Shown: positions 32,170 through 40,120 of the stretch, piece by piece
Numbering within the stretch: position 1 is the stretch's first letter
Layout: every line of letters starts with the position of its first letter
DNA from: a virus
Virus record (IMG/VR): IMGVR_UViG_3300050191_000028
Coordinates: 1-49,641 of that record
Strand: one strand, 5' to 3'
DNA length: 49,641 nucleotides
The notes under the pieces: generated by a model
What the model was told of the DNA's origin: nothing
What the model saw: only the letters and a program-made list of their open reading frames with translations
The model's database searches: none
Translations under genes and position numbers: made by a program

Positions 32170-32773
32170 TAAAAACATCGGAGAACTTCGGGAGTTGGGT
32201 GCTAAAGGCTTTACGCCTGTGCCCGCTGGCCCATATCAGACTGAGGTTACGAACTGTACCTTCAAGGTGTCGTCCAATGGCAACCCTATGTTCAACATAG
32301 AGCACACCATTTCCGCTGGGCCATGCAAGGGCAAGAAGGTAAAGGACAACGTGACCCTCGCTCCCTCAGAGGGTAGCGCCGGTATGTTCTTTATCAAAAT
32401 GAAGAACCTCGGATTGGACGATGCATGGTGGGATGCACTGGCACAGGCCGGCGTGGTCGAGATTGATCTCGCCGCACCATACGTGGCCCAGGCCCTTATC
32501 GGTAGGGCTGAGGTCATACAGGCTACTGTCGAGGAGTACCAAGGCCGGCTAAACAATAAGGTCGGTCGGGTGCTCAATGCGCAAGAGGCACAAGTTGCAC
32601 TCAGTGCTGCGCCAGTTGCGGCAGCCGGAGTGCCAGTTGTTGCGGGAGTACCGGGTGTGCCGTCCGCAGCACCTAGCGTTACCAATGCGCCCGCAGCGCC
32701 CGTTACGGCGGCGCCCGTAGCGCCTCCGGTTATTACGGCACCAGGTGTGCCTGTCCTCCCACCGGGCCTGTAA
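32162..32773 (+). CDS. DUF669-like single-strand DNA-binding candidate
   Basis: 203 residues. The core (1-140) has the DUF669 layout: an early strand AGPYQTEVTNCTFKVSSNGN, MFNIEHTISAGPCKGKKVKD, a Trp-containing turn (LGLDDAWWDAL), and a final strand GRAEVIQATVEEYQGRLNNK. DUF669 proteins sit beside recombination genes and are thought to replace SSB. The tail (145-203) is an Ala/Pro/Val repeat (APVAAAGVPVVAGVPGVP), unlike the acidic SSB tail. Confidence 0.68.
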   Translation: MASKNIGELRELGAKGFTPVPAGPYQTEVTNCTFKVSSNGNPMFNIEHTISAGPCKGKKVKDNVTLAPSEGSAGMFFIKMKNLGLDDAWWDALAQAGVVEIDLAAPYVAQALIGRAEVIQATVEEYQGRLNNKVGRVLNAQEAQVALSAAPVAAAGVPVVAGVPGVPSAAPSVTNAPAAPVTAAPVAPPVITAPGVPVLPPGL

Positions 32774-32777
32774 TCTA

Positions 32778-32942
32778 ATGCTGCTCTGTCACTGCGGCCA
32801 TCCTTATGTAGATCATGATATGTACGGCTATATGTGCAATCATGATAATGGGAATCCGGACAGCAGACAGTGCAAGTGCGCTAAGTACGGGGCCTCACCA
32901 TTAGCCGGTGAGGACCCTGCCGATGCGTACTATCCTGCTTGA
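32778..32942 (+). CDS. Cys/His-rich zinc microprotein
   Basis: 54 residues from MLLCHCGHPYVDHDMYGYMC. CHCGH, HDMYGYMC, and QCKCAKYG give four or more Cys plus His, a compact zinc site. Similar CHCG-x2-H small proteins are common in actinophages. The function is unknown. Confidence 0.6.
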   Translation: MLLCHCGHPYVDHDMYGYMCNHDNGNPDSRQCKCAKYGASPLAGEDPADAYYPA

Positions 32943-32951
32943 AAGGAACCA

Positions 32952-33311
32952 ATGAAGATAACGGATCTCTACTGGCTTGCCGGTATCATTGAAGGCGAAG
33001 GGTGCTTCAGCACCGGAGTGCCTAAAGGTAAGCGCTCCGCTCGAATACGAGTACGTGTATCTATGGCCGATAAGGATGTAGTAATGCGCTGCATGGAGAT
33101 AACTAGTCTAGGGCATGTAGCTGTGCGAGCACAGCACGGCATAGGAACCAAGGATTTATGGGGCTGGACGGTTACTACACAAAAGGATACCGCTGCACTT
33201 ATGATGACCTTATATCCGCTAATGGGCGTGCGCCGTCAAGCTAAGATACGAGAATGCTTAGCGGACTGGAAGGCAGTAAATAAGGTAGGACGGCCGAGGG
33301 CATCAAAGTGA
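32952..33311 (+). CDS. LAGLIDADG homing endonuclease
   Basis: 119 residues. WLAGIIEGEGCFS near 8-20 is the LAGLIDADG helix with its catalytic acidic residue, followed by RIRVRVSMADKDVVMRCMEI. A single motif means it should act as a homodimer. It is free-standing between the DUF669/zinc genes and primase, not inside an obvious intron, so it is probably a selfish element that targets this region in related phages. Confidence 0.85.
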   Translation: MKITDLYWLAGIIEGEGCFSTGVPKGKRSARIRVRVSMADKDVVMRCMEITSLGHVAVRAQHGIGTKDLWGWTVTTQKDTAALMMTLYPLMGVRRQAKIRECLADWKAVNKVGRPRASK

Positions 33312-35752
33312 AAATCCCAAAATCCGCAAACTATGCTCCGAAAGCGATAAAGGATAGCGTTCCTCTAGCGGGCATCATTATGAAAATGGGCACAGCTTTG
33401 TCTCTTGAGATGAGCGGAACTTACAGCGGACTCTGCCCGTTCCATACAGACACTAACCCCAGTCTCACGGTGTACCGTGGAGAGAGTGGAGAGAAGTGGA
33501 CCTGCTGGGCGTGCTCCTCTTATGGAGATGTCTTCGATTTCATACAGCGTAAAACTGGGTGTAGTTTTACTGAGGCTAAATCAATAGCTATTGCCTATAG
33601 AGATAGCGGTGAGTTGCCTGATTTGCCCGCTTTAACGACTACACGGCGAGCAGACTCTGATGAGCTAGAGGCACTTTTAGAAAGAGCACGAGGACTCAAT
33701 GGTGTACTGCCGGAGTTAATAGTGGATCGTGGCATTGACGTACCACTCGCCTGGATTCGTAATGAGTGGCGGGTAACGGATGATAACTCAATGGTGTATA
33801 TACCGCACTATGACTCTAATGATAGAGTCGTTGGATTAAAAAGGAGATGGCATCTTGACTTCAGCCCCCCTATTGCTGAACCTGGATCAGACCTATCGCA
33901 CCTATACGGCTGCTGGAAAGATAAAGGTAGGCAAAACGTTATTCTTTGTGAGGGTGAATCAGATACGTGGCTTGTCTCGTACCTTCTCCGTGAATCCGAT
34001 TATGAAGTATTCGGATTGCCTCATGGTGTGTGCGGTCCAACACAAGAATGGGTCGCCGCCCTCACCGGACGAAATATCACACTACTCTTTGATTCAGATA
34101 GTGCCGGTCGTACCGCTGTAGAAAAGTGGCTATCTGATCCGGCAGTCAATGCTTACCTCGGACTAAAGGTAGCCATATTGCCAGATGGTGCAGACTGCAA
34201 TACCGCTTTGCCCGAGGTAGTGATCGAGGCCATAGATAGTGCCACGGAGTGGAAGGGCACTGGTGACATTAAGATCGCTGTGGATAGAGATCGATACGTC
34301 TGGATGAATAAGCAAGGTGAGATCATTCCCGTCTCTGACTTTGTGTTCAAGGTACAGCGTCTTGTCACTATGAATGACACAATGCTCTACGAGGTAACAA
34401 TCCCCGGTAAGTCCGGTATTCAGTACCTAATGGCTGATGATCTCACGTCACGGACCAAGCTGCGGGTATGGACTACCAGGAGAATGTTATCCTGGTCCGG
34501 CTCTGACAATCAGATAACCGAGCTAAGCAAACTGCTCAAGGCGCAGTCTATAACTGTGCCTAGGGTACGTGGTGTCGATGTCGTCGGCTTGCATCAGGAC
34601 GTATTCGTACTGCCCGACAAATGCCTGGGCTCTAGCGGCTGGGGCTACGTGCCGCCAGAGAACGATACACACCTAATCGACTTTCTACACATCGAGGATG
34701 AGCCATGGGACCTCAATATCATACAGCATCTAGTAGAACTACACGACCCCCAGATTATGACGCCTGTCCTAGGATGGATAGCTGCCGCCCCGTTCAGATC
34801 ACTATTCGAGCAGTTTCCGATACTGAGCGTTACCGGGGGAAGTGGATGGGGGAAGACGACCATACTGCACACGATCCTAAGATCGTTCGGTTTTTGGATG
34901 AAGTCAGCCCCGACGCTAACTGGGTCAACTCCACACGCCATTTTGTCATATGCAGCATCCACGAATGCATTACCTATATGGTTTGACGAGTACAGGCCTG
35001 GCGCTCGCCTAGATGCACGCATGGCATTAGATCAGGTCATACGAGACGCGTTCGATGGCAGCTCCCGTATCTCGGGCGGTATGTACGAGAGCCGCATGAA
35101 GATCAAAGCTATGCCGGCCATGGCACCATTGATCGTATCCGGTGAAGATTCATTCACAGAGACATCACATATCGAGCGCATGGTCCTCGTGAACATGCCA
35201 AAGGAAGGGAAGAACCCAAGTGCTTGGACATCATGCAATGCAGCGAAAACTGGGGGCCTGGGTTTTGCGTATCTCAGTTGGTGCTTGGAACAGCTACGTT
35301 CCGGCCAGCTTCCGGCTTTGCCGAGAAACCCGGACCGTGCCGCTCATTCACTTGGAGTTGCGGCGTGGGGGTACACCGTCCTCAATGACTTCTGCCAGAC
35401 TGTGTGTGGATACTCTTTGCCCGAGTTTGATGGATCACGTTGTGCCACGAATCAGAAGGCGGCGAAAGATCGTCCTGTCATTCTCGAAGCCATTGACCTC
35501 ACAAGAAATATCCAAGATCCTAATGGGACAATGATTAGCTTTGTTGACCCTAATGGTGATGGGTATGTCAAGACACAATCCCTTTGCAAGTGGTGCCAGC
35601 AACACTCAGACATCAAACTACCGGGAGGGTCTAAGGCCGTACAGCGTTGGCTTGAAGAAATGTATAAGGCTACCTCTGTGCGGCACCCGTCACTCGGTCG
35701 GTGTATGCGCATCCCCAACCTACTCGCAGTGCTAGGAGAGTTAGATGCATGA
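33308..35752 (+). CDS. Primase-helicase fusion
   Basis: 814 residues from a GTG. The CHC2 zinc finger is at 43-69 (CPFHTDTNPSL, WTCWACSSYGDVFDF). The TOPRIM domain has VILCEGESDTW near 215 and LLFDSDSAGRT near 258. The helicase/ATPase half has Walker A VTGGSGWGKTTILHTI near 507 and WFDEYRPG near 560 as a Walker B-like segment. It would prime and unwind for the family A polymerase. The start overlaps the homing endonuclease stop by four bases. Confidence 0.87.
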   Translation: MKIPKSANYAPKAIKDSVPLAGIIMKMGTALSLEMSGTYSGLCPFHTDTNPSLTVYRGESGEKWTCWACSSYGDVFDFIQRKTGCSFTEAKSIAIAYRDSGELPDLPALTTTRRADSDELEALLERARGLNGVLPELIVDRGIDVPLAWIRNEWRVTDDNSMVYIPHYDSNDRVVGLKRRWHLDFSPPIAEPGSDLSHLYGCWKDKGRQNVILCEGESDTWLVSYLLRESDYEVFGLPHGVCGPTQEWVAALTGRNITLLFDSDSAGRTAVEKWLSDPAVNAYLGLKVAILPDGADCNTALPEVVIEAIDSATEWKGTGDIKIAVDRDRYVWMNKQGEIIPVSDFVFKVQRLVTMNDTMLYEVTIPGKSGIQYLMADDLTSRTKLRVWTTRRMLSWSGSDNQITELSKLLKAQSITVPRVRGVDVVGLHQDVFVLPDKCLGSSGWGYVPPENDTHLIDFLHIEDEPWDLNIIQHLVELHDPQIMTPVLGWIAAAPFRSLFEQFPILSVTGGSGWGKTTILHTILRSFGFWMKSAPTLTGSTPHAILSYAASTNALPIWFDEYRPGARLDARMALDQVIRDAFDGSSRISGGMYESRMKIKAMPAMAPLIVSGEDSFTETSHIERMVLVNMPKEGKNPSAWTSCNAAKTGGLGFAYLSWCLEQLRSGQLPALPRNPDRAAHSLGVAAWGYTVLNDFCQTVCGYSLPEFDGSRCATNQKAAKDRPVILEAIDLTRNIQDPNGTMISFVDPNGDGYVKTQSLCKWCQQHSDIKLPGGSKAVQRWLEEMYKATSVRHPSLGRCMRIPNLLAVLGELDA

Positions 35753-35906
35753 GAAAGACAGAGTGCGCAAGGCTATAGGTCAGCTACGCAAGGACTATAA
35801 GAACATGCTAGCTCGGGAGAATGGTAAGGCTCTAGCGCAGCACAAGCCTAAGACTGAGCCCGATAAGAAACGAGAAGCTAAGAAACGAGGTGACTATTAT
35901 GACTGA
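35745..35906 (+). CDS. Small highly basic protein
   Basis: 53 residues, about a third Lys/Arg (MHEKDRVRKAIGQLRKDYKN...KKREAKKRGDYYD). It overlaps the primase stop by eight bases. Likely nucleic-acid binding. No family is recognised. Confidence 0.55.
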   Translation: MHEKDRVRKAIGQLRKDYKNMLARENGKALAQHKPKTEPDKKREAKKRGDYYD

Positions 35907-36333
35907 GCCACAAGGCGGACCATTCATTACTCATACACCTATAACCGATTGGGATAGGGCGTACTATACCAATGGTGCGTGCTGGTCACTAGCCTGGCAA
36001 ATCTATAGACTTACCGAGAAGCCGCACGTTATATGCACTCTCGGGGATGAGGGTGACTGGGCCGTAAAGGATTGGTACCACGTTCTAGTCAAGGTAGGTC
36101 CAAATAAGTACCTCGATATCGAGGGACTGCACACTGCTAAGCAGTTAAAGAAACGCTGGATGCTCGGCACTACGGCCTTTGGTTTCGAGATCATAGAACA
36201 CCCAGAGTTTAAAAACGCCACACAGTTCAAGAGACATATAGGCACTGATCGATGGCACGAGTTAGTAGATACTAACTACTCCCATACGGTCATAACGGCC
36301 CAGTTCCTAATCGAAAGGTATGCCCATGACTAG
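35899..36333 (+). CDS. Hypothetical protein with Cys-His-Asp pattern
   Basis: 144 residues from the ATG at 35899 (GAGGTGA upstream). NGACWSLAWQIYRLT near 25-38, WYHVLVKVG near 63 and YLDIEGLHTAKQ near 75 give Cys, His and Asp in the order of papain/NlpC-like peptidases and acyltransferases. The overall length would be short for a peptidase. Treat as a possible cysteine hydrolase. Confidence 0.5.
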   Translation: MTEPQGGPFITHTPITDWDRAYYTNGACWSLAWQIYRLTEKPHVICTLGDEGDWAVKDWYHVLVKVGPNKYLDIEGLHTAKQLKKRWMLGTTAFGFEIIEHPEFKNATQFKRHIGTDRWHELVDTNYSHTVITAQFLIERYAHD

Positions 36334-36499
36334 AACACCTGCATGGATTACATGGGAGTGCCCTGAATGCGGCCTTCAACAACAAACATTCAAAGGCGTC
36401 AAAGAGGTAGCCCATCACTGCCCAAAACGGGATGCTCAGCCCGCACCGGCCAAAGGTAAAAGAAAGCTACCTTTGATTGTCAACTTTGTGAAGCTATGA
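36326..36499 (+). CDS. Zinc-finger microprotein
   Basis: 57 residues. CPECG near 12-16 and HHC near 32 form a C2HC-type zinc site. The end is basic (KGKRKLPLIVNF). It overlaps both neighbours. Function unknown. Confidence 0.55.
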   Translation: MTRTPAWITWECPECGLQQQTFKGVKEVAHHCPKRDAQPAPAKGKRKLPLIVNFVKL

Positions 36500-36837
36500 C
36501 TGCGAATAAAGATTACTGCATAGTTTGCCATGAGTCTATACCCATAAAGCGACATGGCTGGTTTACTTGCTCTATTATTTGTAGTAAAGAGCGGCAAAGA
36601 AAAGGATTTGATCCCGATCTCTTACGGGCCATCGCTAACTATATTGAGTGTTTCTCTACCGGCGCTCCGTATAATCTAGGTATTTCGGAGCCGAAGAGGG
36701 CCATGCAAGAAAGTCCAGATAAGACTCCTGGGGTTTTACCTCTAGAATCACTTGAGGCTGTTTTAACCGCCGAGGCTGACCAGCAGTACCTAGAAAGCCT
36801 AGACAAGCTCCTGAGCTATTCTAGGGGCCTCTCGTGA
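36496..36837 (+). CDS. Zinc-binding hypothetical protein
   Basis: 113 residues. CIVCHESIPIKRHGWFTCSI followed by ICSKERQRK is a zinc-ribbon/MYM-like finger as seen in phage and IS-related HNH-less zinc proteins. A C-terminal acidic helix follows. It overlaps the WhiB start by four bases and may belong to the same regulatory pair. Confidence 0.55.
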   Translation: MTANKDYCIVCHESIPIKRHGWFTCSIICSKERQRKGFDPDLLRAIANYIECFSTGAPYNLGISEPKRAMQESPDKTPGVLPLESLEAVLTAEADQQYLESLDKLLSYSRGLS

Positions 36838-37082
36838 GCACTAGATGGGTTAGGCGGGCAGCTTGCCGAGAGCTTGATACTGGCCTGTTCTTTGCATCTG
36901 AGCGGAGCGCAGATACCAAGCAGGCCCTGGCTGTCTGCGCCGGCTGCCCGGTACGCCGAGAGTGCCTAGATTGGATCACCGAGCTAGAACAGGACGAGAC
37001 AGATCCGGCCTGCATCGTAGGAGTATGGGGCGGACTTACCGCCAAGGACCGACAAGAGAGGAAACGAAATGACCGCACCTAA
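36834..37082 (+). CDS. whiB: WhiB-family regulator
   Basis: 82 residues from a GTG. It has the four conserved cysteines Cys11, Cys35, Cys38 and Cys44 (AACRELD; AVCAGCPVRRECLDW), which hold a 4Fe-4S cluster, and the GVWGGLT turn at 63-69, followed by a basic end (KDRQERKRNDR). WhiB proteins occur only in Actinobacteria and their phages. They bind region 4 of the host sigma factor; phage WhiB is known to act in superinfection control and host gene control. It is the penultimate gene before the ornate ncRNA promoter. Confidence 0.92.
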   Translation: MSTRWVRRAACRELDTGLFFASERSADTKQALAVCAGCPVRRECLDWITELEQDETDPACIVGVWGGLTAKDRQERKRNDRT

Positions 37083-37518
37083 GAGAGGGCGCACAACGCC
37101 TGCCAAAGCTAAGCCCGAGCCCGAGCCCGAGCCCGGCCTTCCCGAGCCACCCGAGGACTTTCAACACCCGCCGTTCTCGGATGCGAGTACAGAGACCATG
37201 ATCTCTGAGGGCGGGCCTATCGAGCCCGAGGATGAGGGCGAACTGGCGCTCGTTCCCCAACAATATACTGGTGTTCGAGTGCCAATGCCTGGGATCCCCC
37301 TGCCCCTAAACTTCTTCTTCGGGCTAGTGCCGCTCGGTAACGTGCCGGTCGTTTTGTGTACCGCCGTGAATGATGCCGGCTCGATGATCCAGGGATATTT
37401 CGCCCCCGAGCTGGCGGCGAAGATCGGACGGGATCTCATTAAGGCGGCGAGGGATGCCGAGGTCGAGGCGTCCAGACGCCTTATAACTCCTGCCAAAGGT
37501 CTGATCCTACCGGGATAA
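37069..37518 (+). CDS. Hypothetical protein with EPEPEP linker
   Basis: 149 residues. A basic start (MTAPKRGRTTPAKAK) and Glu-Pro repeats are followed by an acidic stretch and a C-terminal domain (about 65-149) with YTGVRVPMPGIPLPLNFFFG and a final helix. No family is recognised. Its linker resembles that of the 17032-17433 product. It is the last gene before the non-coding region. Confidence 0.6.
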   Translation: MTAPKRGRTTPAKAKPEPEPEPGLPEPPEDFQHPPFSDASTETMISEGGPIEPEDEGELALVPQQYTGVRVPMPGIPLPLNFFFGLVPLGNVPVVLCTAVNDAGSMIQGYFAPELAAKIGRDLIKAARDAEVEASRRLITPAKGLILPG

Positions 37519-37562
37519 CCCAGCAAAAATATGGTCTTCCTGACTGTCTCATCGGGAAACAG

Positions 37563-37611
37563 CCCCTGGCCTGGACTTTATCTCATACGAGATATAAGTC
37601 CTGGTCAGGGG
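37563..37611 (+). promoter_or_regulatory. Large imperfect palindrome containing operator-like site
   Basis: Left arm CCCCTGGCCTGGACTTTATC and right arm GATATAAGTCCTGGTCAGGGG can form a hairpin of about 20 pairs with few mismatches. GTCTTT follows, so it could end the replication transcript. The right arm also contains the 17-base site shared with 11831-11851 and 37691-37710, so protein binding is as likely as termination. Confidence 0.45.
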
Positions 37612-37690
37612 TCTTTAATCGCTCAGATCTTCACAGGAAACTCACAGGAAACTACGGTTTTGTCACCCTGACTGACAGGAAATATCGAGG

Positions 37691-37710
37691 CATAAGTCCA
37701 GGTCAGAGCC
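37691..37710 (+). promoter_or_regulatory. Repeated operator-like site next to promoter
   Basis: CATAAGTCCAGGTCAGAGCC, five bases upstream of the -35 box of the promoter at 37715-37743. It matches the sites at 37594-37611 and, inverted, 11831-11851 with one or two changes. The position suggests an activator site. Confidence 0.42.
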
Positions 37711-37714
37711 ACAT

Positions 37715-37743
37715 TTGACAGTGATACGCCAGACGTGTACCCT
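37715..37743 (+). promoter_or_regulatory. Phage promoter for ncRNA and ribozyme block
   Basis: TTGACA, 17-base spacer, TACCCT, then GTTGTTTG. No other promoter of this type appears before the terminator at 45029-45070, so it probably drives the ornate RNA and all ribozyme-separated genes. Confidence 0.78.
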
Positions 37744-38061
37744 GTTGTTTGTAGGAGGCGGTCCGGTTGGTGCGGTCCCCCAGGTTTTCAGTAACCAGGG
37801 TCCAGCCGGGGGTGCCGGTGGAGCAGGTGTCACAGCCATCCTAGCGCAGGTCGCAATGCGACGACCGGCCAGCGGGGAAGATCCGCAAGCGGAAGTTAGA
37901 GAGTCCTTCCGAAGGCGGCGAAAGCCGGGCAAAACAAGGGCAGTTGCGTTTACGGCCTTGTACCTAAGCACACGAGACTCGGCTGGGCGATCCTTGAAGC
38001 CCAGTATTTTCCAACAAACGGCTGACTTTGTGTGGAATGGCCTTACCCGTGCAAGCGGGTA

Positions 38062-38162
38062 GGGCCACTAGAGGTTAGGTGACTTGGCAAGCGGGCGTAA
38101 CCGCTGTTCGCGACAACGGGTAGCACTGTGACGATCCCAAGTCACCTAGCCTCTACTGGCCC
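38062..38162 (+). repeat. Long hairpin in ornate RNA
   Basis: Arms 38062-38087 and 38137-38162 pair over 26 positions with two exceptions, one of them G-U. Part of the left arm (CTAGAGGTTAGGT) recurs as ATTAGAGGTTAGGT at about 38170-38183, giving an alternative pairing partner for the right arm. Confidence 0.8.
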
Positions 38163-38392
38163 TAGAGCCATTAGAGGTTAGGTAGTGGTGCGGTAGCAAG
38201 TAGGGTGGAGTCAGGACCTTGATGGTCCTTGCCGACGAGTACGAAGGCCCATCCGAAGGAAACACAAGACGTGTACGCACACTGTACGGGCCGACCGAGC
38301 GACGATAAACTACTCGGGCGCCGTGATAAGAACGAGGTACTCTCCGGGCCTTCCTCCAACAGGAGGCTAGCCGGCAAGGGTGAGAAGTCTTA

Positions 38393-38593
38393 TGTTTCCT
38401 ACTGTCTGACAACAGACAACTGCTACAGGAGTGACTAGTCCGGCTGAAGTGCTGTAACGACCGGGTGATCCGAGGCACCGCTCCTGCGGACAGTAGGGAA
38501 CACAAGCGACTACAGGGCAAAAGGCGAACCGTGCGCACGGCAAGCCTACGTGTTACCGATCCCGCTTGTGTTTCCTACTGTCTGACAACAGAC
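38393..38593 (+). repeat. 25-base direct repeat in ornate RNA
   Basis: TGTTTCCTACTGTCTGACAA followed by CAGAC occurs at 38393-38417 and 38569-38593. Each copy carries its own small hairpin (GTCTG-ACAA-CAGAC) and also forms the 3' arm of a larger stem (with 38258-38270 and 38489-38508 respectively). Confidence 0.85.
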
Positions 38594-38839
38594 TAAGGAA
38601 AGTCTGAAGATTACAGTGCATGGCTATAACGTGCCTACGGGCATCTAACGCTGGACACTTCAGACAAACAAAGGGTTCTGGCCGTTTAACCACGAGCCAT
38701 GACAGCCAACGCCATCCTCTGCCCCCGATTGTACGGGGAGATGCTAGGGATGGTTCACTCGGCGCTTGCGCCGTAGCCACCGGAAGGTACGCCGGAGGGA
38801 GTGTGGGAGGCCAGAATCCCCAACAAATGAAAGGGTAAA

Positions 38840-38989
38840 GTGAAACAGTACAGCGTAGAAATACACCGGTCTTTGGGCCAGGTGTTCGCTACCGTCGTTG
38901 ACCACGATGGTCGAATAGTCAAGTCATTCCAAGGGAATGAGCGTGAGCAGGCGTCACGGCTCCGTGACAAACTCAACGAGGACGAATAA
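38840..38989 (+). CDS. Small hypothetical protein, first gene of ribozyme block
   Basis: 49 residues from a GTG (MKQYSVEIHRSLGQVFATVV...), with the AATGAAAGGG ribosome-site string typical of this block. A beta hairpin then a charged helix. It ends one base before the first hammerhead. No family is recognised. Confidence 0.6.
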   Translation: MKQYSVEIHRSLGQVFATVVDHDGRIVKSFQGNEREQASRLRDKLNEDE

Positions 38990-38990
38990 A

Positions 38991-39049
38991 GTCGAAACGC
39001 CGTGAGGCGTCTGCCAGGGCTAGCCTACTGGCACTGATGAGACAGGCTA
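38991..39049 (+). ncRNA. Hammerhead ribozyme 1 (type II)
   Basis: Order 5'-3': GUC-GAAA at 38991-38997; stem III ACGCC/GGCGU with a GTGA loop; cleavage triplet GUC ending at 39011; stem I TGCCAG/CTGGCA (39012-39017, 39028-39033); core CUGAUGA at 39034-39040; GAC at 39041-39043, pairing with the opening GUC as a 3-bp stem II. Loop I TAGCCT (39021-39026) pairs with AGGCTA (39044-39049). Confidence 0.9.
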
Positions 39050-39071
39050 CCAAACGACGAAAGGCAATGAA

Positions 39072-39251
39072 ATGTTGGACGATCTCATAACCGACATGCT
39101 CGCCTTTAAAAACAGCGAGAACGAGGCCCGGTTTACCGGCGACCTCGAAGGCGTCGATTACTGGCGCTTTGCGCATGATGCCGCTCACAACGACCTTAAC
39201 GCTCTTGTCAGTGTCACTGACAAGATCCGTTTGGCGTTTCGAGCGGCATAG
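39072..39251 (+). CDS. Hypothetical protein
   Basis: 59 residues (MLDDLITDMLAFKNSENEAR...), mostly helical with Ala/His-rich middle. The ATG at 39072 follows GAAAGG with seven bases between. Its TAG stop shares its G with hammerhead 2. No family is recognised. Confidence 0.6.
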   Translation: MLDDLITDMLAFKNSENEARFTGDLEGVDYWRFAHDAAHNDLNALVSVTDKIRLAFRAA

Positions 39252-39333
39252 TCGAAACTGCGTTACCCCTCTTATAAGGGGGGGTAATGCAGTCTGCCGG
39301 ATCCGGCCCGCCCGTCACTGATGAGACAGGGCC
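39251..39333 (+). ncRNA. Hammerhead ribozyme 2 (type II)
   Basis: GUC-GAAA at 39251-39257; long stem III ACTGCGTTACCCC/GGGGTAATGCAGT with one G-U pair; GUC ending at 39294; stem I TGCCGG/CCGTCA with one mismatch; CUGAUGA at 39318-39324; GAC 39325-39327. Loop I GGCCC (39305-39309) pairs with GGGCC (39329-39333). Confidence 0.9.
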
Positions 39334-39352
39334 ACAATGAAAGGACATGCAA

Positions 39353-39574
39353 ATGTTTACCATCAAGGCCATTCCGGTTAGCCGGGGCTTCATAGTGGTA
39401 GACGAGACTGGATCGAACGTTGCCATTGGCAACGACATGCGGCCAGCACGCACGGACGTTGCCTTGACCTTCGAGTCTGAGAGTGACGCTCTTGCTGCCG
39501 CTAACCAACTCAACGGTGTCACCCGCACTGCCAACAGTGTCCGTGACGGCCAATGGGTAGGTCGGTTCAGCTAG
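39353..39574 (+). CDS. Hypothetical protein
   Basis: 73 residues (MFTIKAIPVSRGFIVVDETG...). Alternating strands then a helix (ESESDALAAANQLNG). An ATG two codons upstream is too close to GAAAGGA. The TAG stop overlaps hammerhead 3. No family is recognised. Confidence 0.6.
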   Translation: MFTIKAIPVSRGFIVVDETGSNVAIGNDMRPARTDVALTFESESDALAAANQLNGVTRTANSVRDGQWVGRFS

Positions 39575-39681
39575 TCGAAACTTGCTAAGCAGCGGACGTT
39601 ACGTCACGTCCGGTGGGATTACTCACCCGCTGCTTAGCAAGTCTGCCGGGGCTAGCCGCCCTGCACTGATGAGACAGGCTA
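39574..39681 (+). ncRNA. Hammerhead ribozyme 3 (type II)
   Basis: GUC-GAAA at 39574-39580; stem III ACTTGCTAAGCAGC/GCTGCTTAGCAAGT, whose end is branched by an inner hairpin (GGACGT/ACGTCC); GUC ending at 39643; stem I TGCCGGG/CCCTGCA with one mismatch; CUGAUGA at 39666-39672; GAC. Loop I TAGCC (39653-39657) pairs with GGCTA (39677-39681). Confidence 0.9.
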
Positions 39682-39701
39682 CCTAGAAAGGGAAACAAAC
39701 A

Positions 39702-40001
39702 ATGGACATCTACTGCCCAAAGTGTGGCGAGCCATGGGACTTCGATAGCCTCCATGAGCAAGTTGCCATCGTGATTGACGACCGTGATGGTAGGCCATAC
39801 GATCAGCTTTTCGATGCTGTCCGTGAAGACTTCTATCGTGATGGTTGCAAAGCCTTTGGGAGTCCCTGTACGGGGATCTCTGACACGAGCGTAGACAGCA
39901 CGTTCGGCCTTACAAAAGCTGAGGCAGCCTCCGCTATGTATGATCTCCTCGGAGATGACATAGACGGCGCTGCCGCTATGCTGGACGATTTGAACTGGTA
40001 A
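39702..40001 (+). CDS. Zinc-motif hypothetical protein
   Basis: 99 residues. CPKCGEPWDF at 5-14 is half of a zinc site, with further Cys near 50 and 56 (GCKAFGSPC). The tail is an acidic helix (KAEAASAMYDLLGDDIDGAA). GAAAGGGAAAC lies before the ATG. Confidence 0.62.
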   Translation: MDIYCPKCGEPWDFDSLHEQVAIVIDDRDGRPYDQLFDAVREDFYRDGCKAFGSPCTGISDTSVDSTFGLTKAEAASAMYDLLGDDIDGAAAMLDDLNW

Positions 40002-40006
40002 CACCA

Positions 40007-40100
40007 GTCGAAACTTGCTAGAGGTAAGCAGGCCCCAACGGGCGTTCCGCCTCTAGCAAGTCTGCCGGGAATGGTCGCCCGGTACCGATGAGACAGACCA
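40007..40100 (+). ncRNA. Hammerhead ribozyme 4 (CCGAUGA variant)
   Basis: GUC-GAAA at 40007-40013; stem III ACTTGCTAGAGG/CCTCTAGCAAGT region; GUC ending at 40062; stem I TGCCGGG/CCCGGTA; core strand is CCGAUGA (40085-40091) in place of CUGAUGA; GAC. Loop I TGGTC (40072-40076) pairs with GACCA (40096-40100). Confidence 0.82.
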
Positions 40101-40120
40101 CCTTTGAAAGGGAAAAGACA

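Larger units (their letters stand above)
37519..37737. other. Non-coding leader with palindrome and repeated sites
   Basis: Upstream of the ncRNA promoter. It holds the large palindrome 37563-37611, a tandem 11-base repeat TCACAGGAAAC (x2) near 37630-37651, and the operator-like site 37691-37710. No gene is seen. Confidence 0.5.
37748..38835 (+). ncRNA. Large ornate structured RNA (putative)
   Basis: About 1.1 kb behind a strong promoter with no credible coding frame but dense base pairing. Seen directly: a CGGC-GAAA-GCCG GNRA hairpin near 37917-37929; a CCTTACCCG/CGGGTAGGG hairpin at 38041-38064; a 26-bp stem at 38062-38087/38137-38162; a 20-bp stem at 38489-38508/38563-38582; a stem closed by GTCTGAAG/CTTCAGAC near 38600-38665 that contains a TGCC-TACG-GGCA (UNCG-type) hairpin; and the CCATCC/GGATGG domain at 38712-38753. 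A 25-base repeat (38393-38417, 38569-38593) and a 17-base repeat also occur. Size and style recall phage GOLLD, ROOL or HOLDH RNAs; I cannot assign it to one. Confidence 0.65.

Noticed and set aside
37715-38062. 115-codon frame at the start of the ncRNA region
   Set aside because: Its start overlaps the promoter -35 box, so it could not be translated from that transcript. Composition follows RNA hairpins.
38598-38665. Possible tRNA (7-8 bp acceptor-like stem GTCTGAAG/CTTCAGAC)
   Set aside because: It is about 65 bases, lacks the T-arm GGTTC-AATCC sequence and a convincing anticodon arm. It is better seen as a domain of the ornate RNA.
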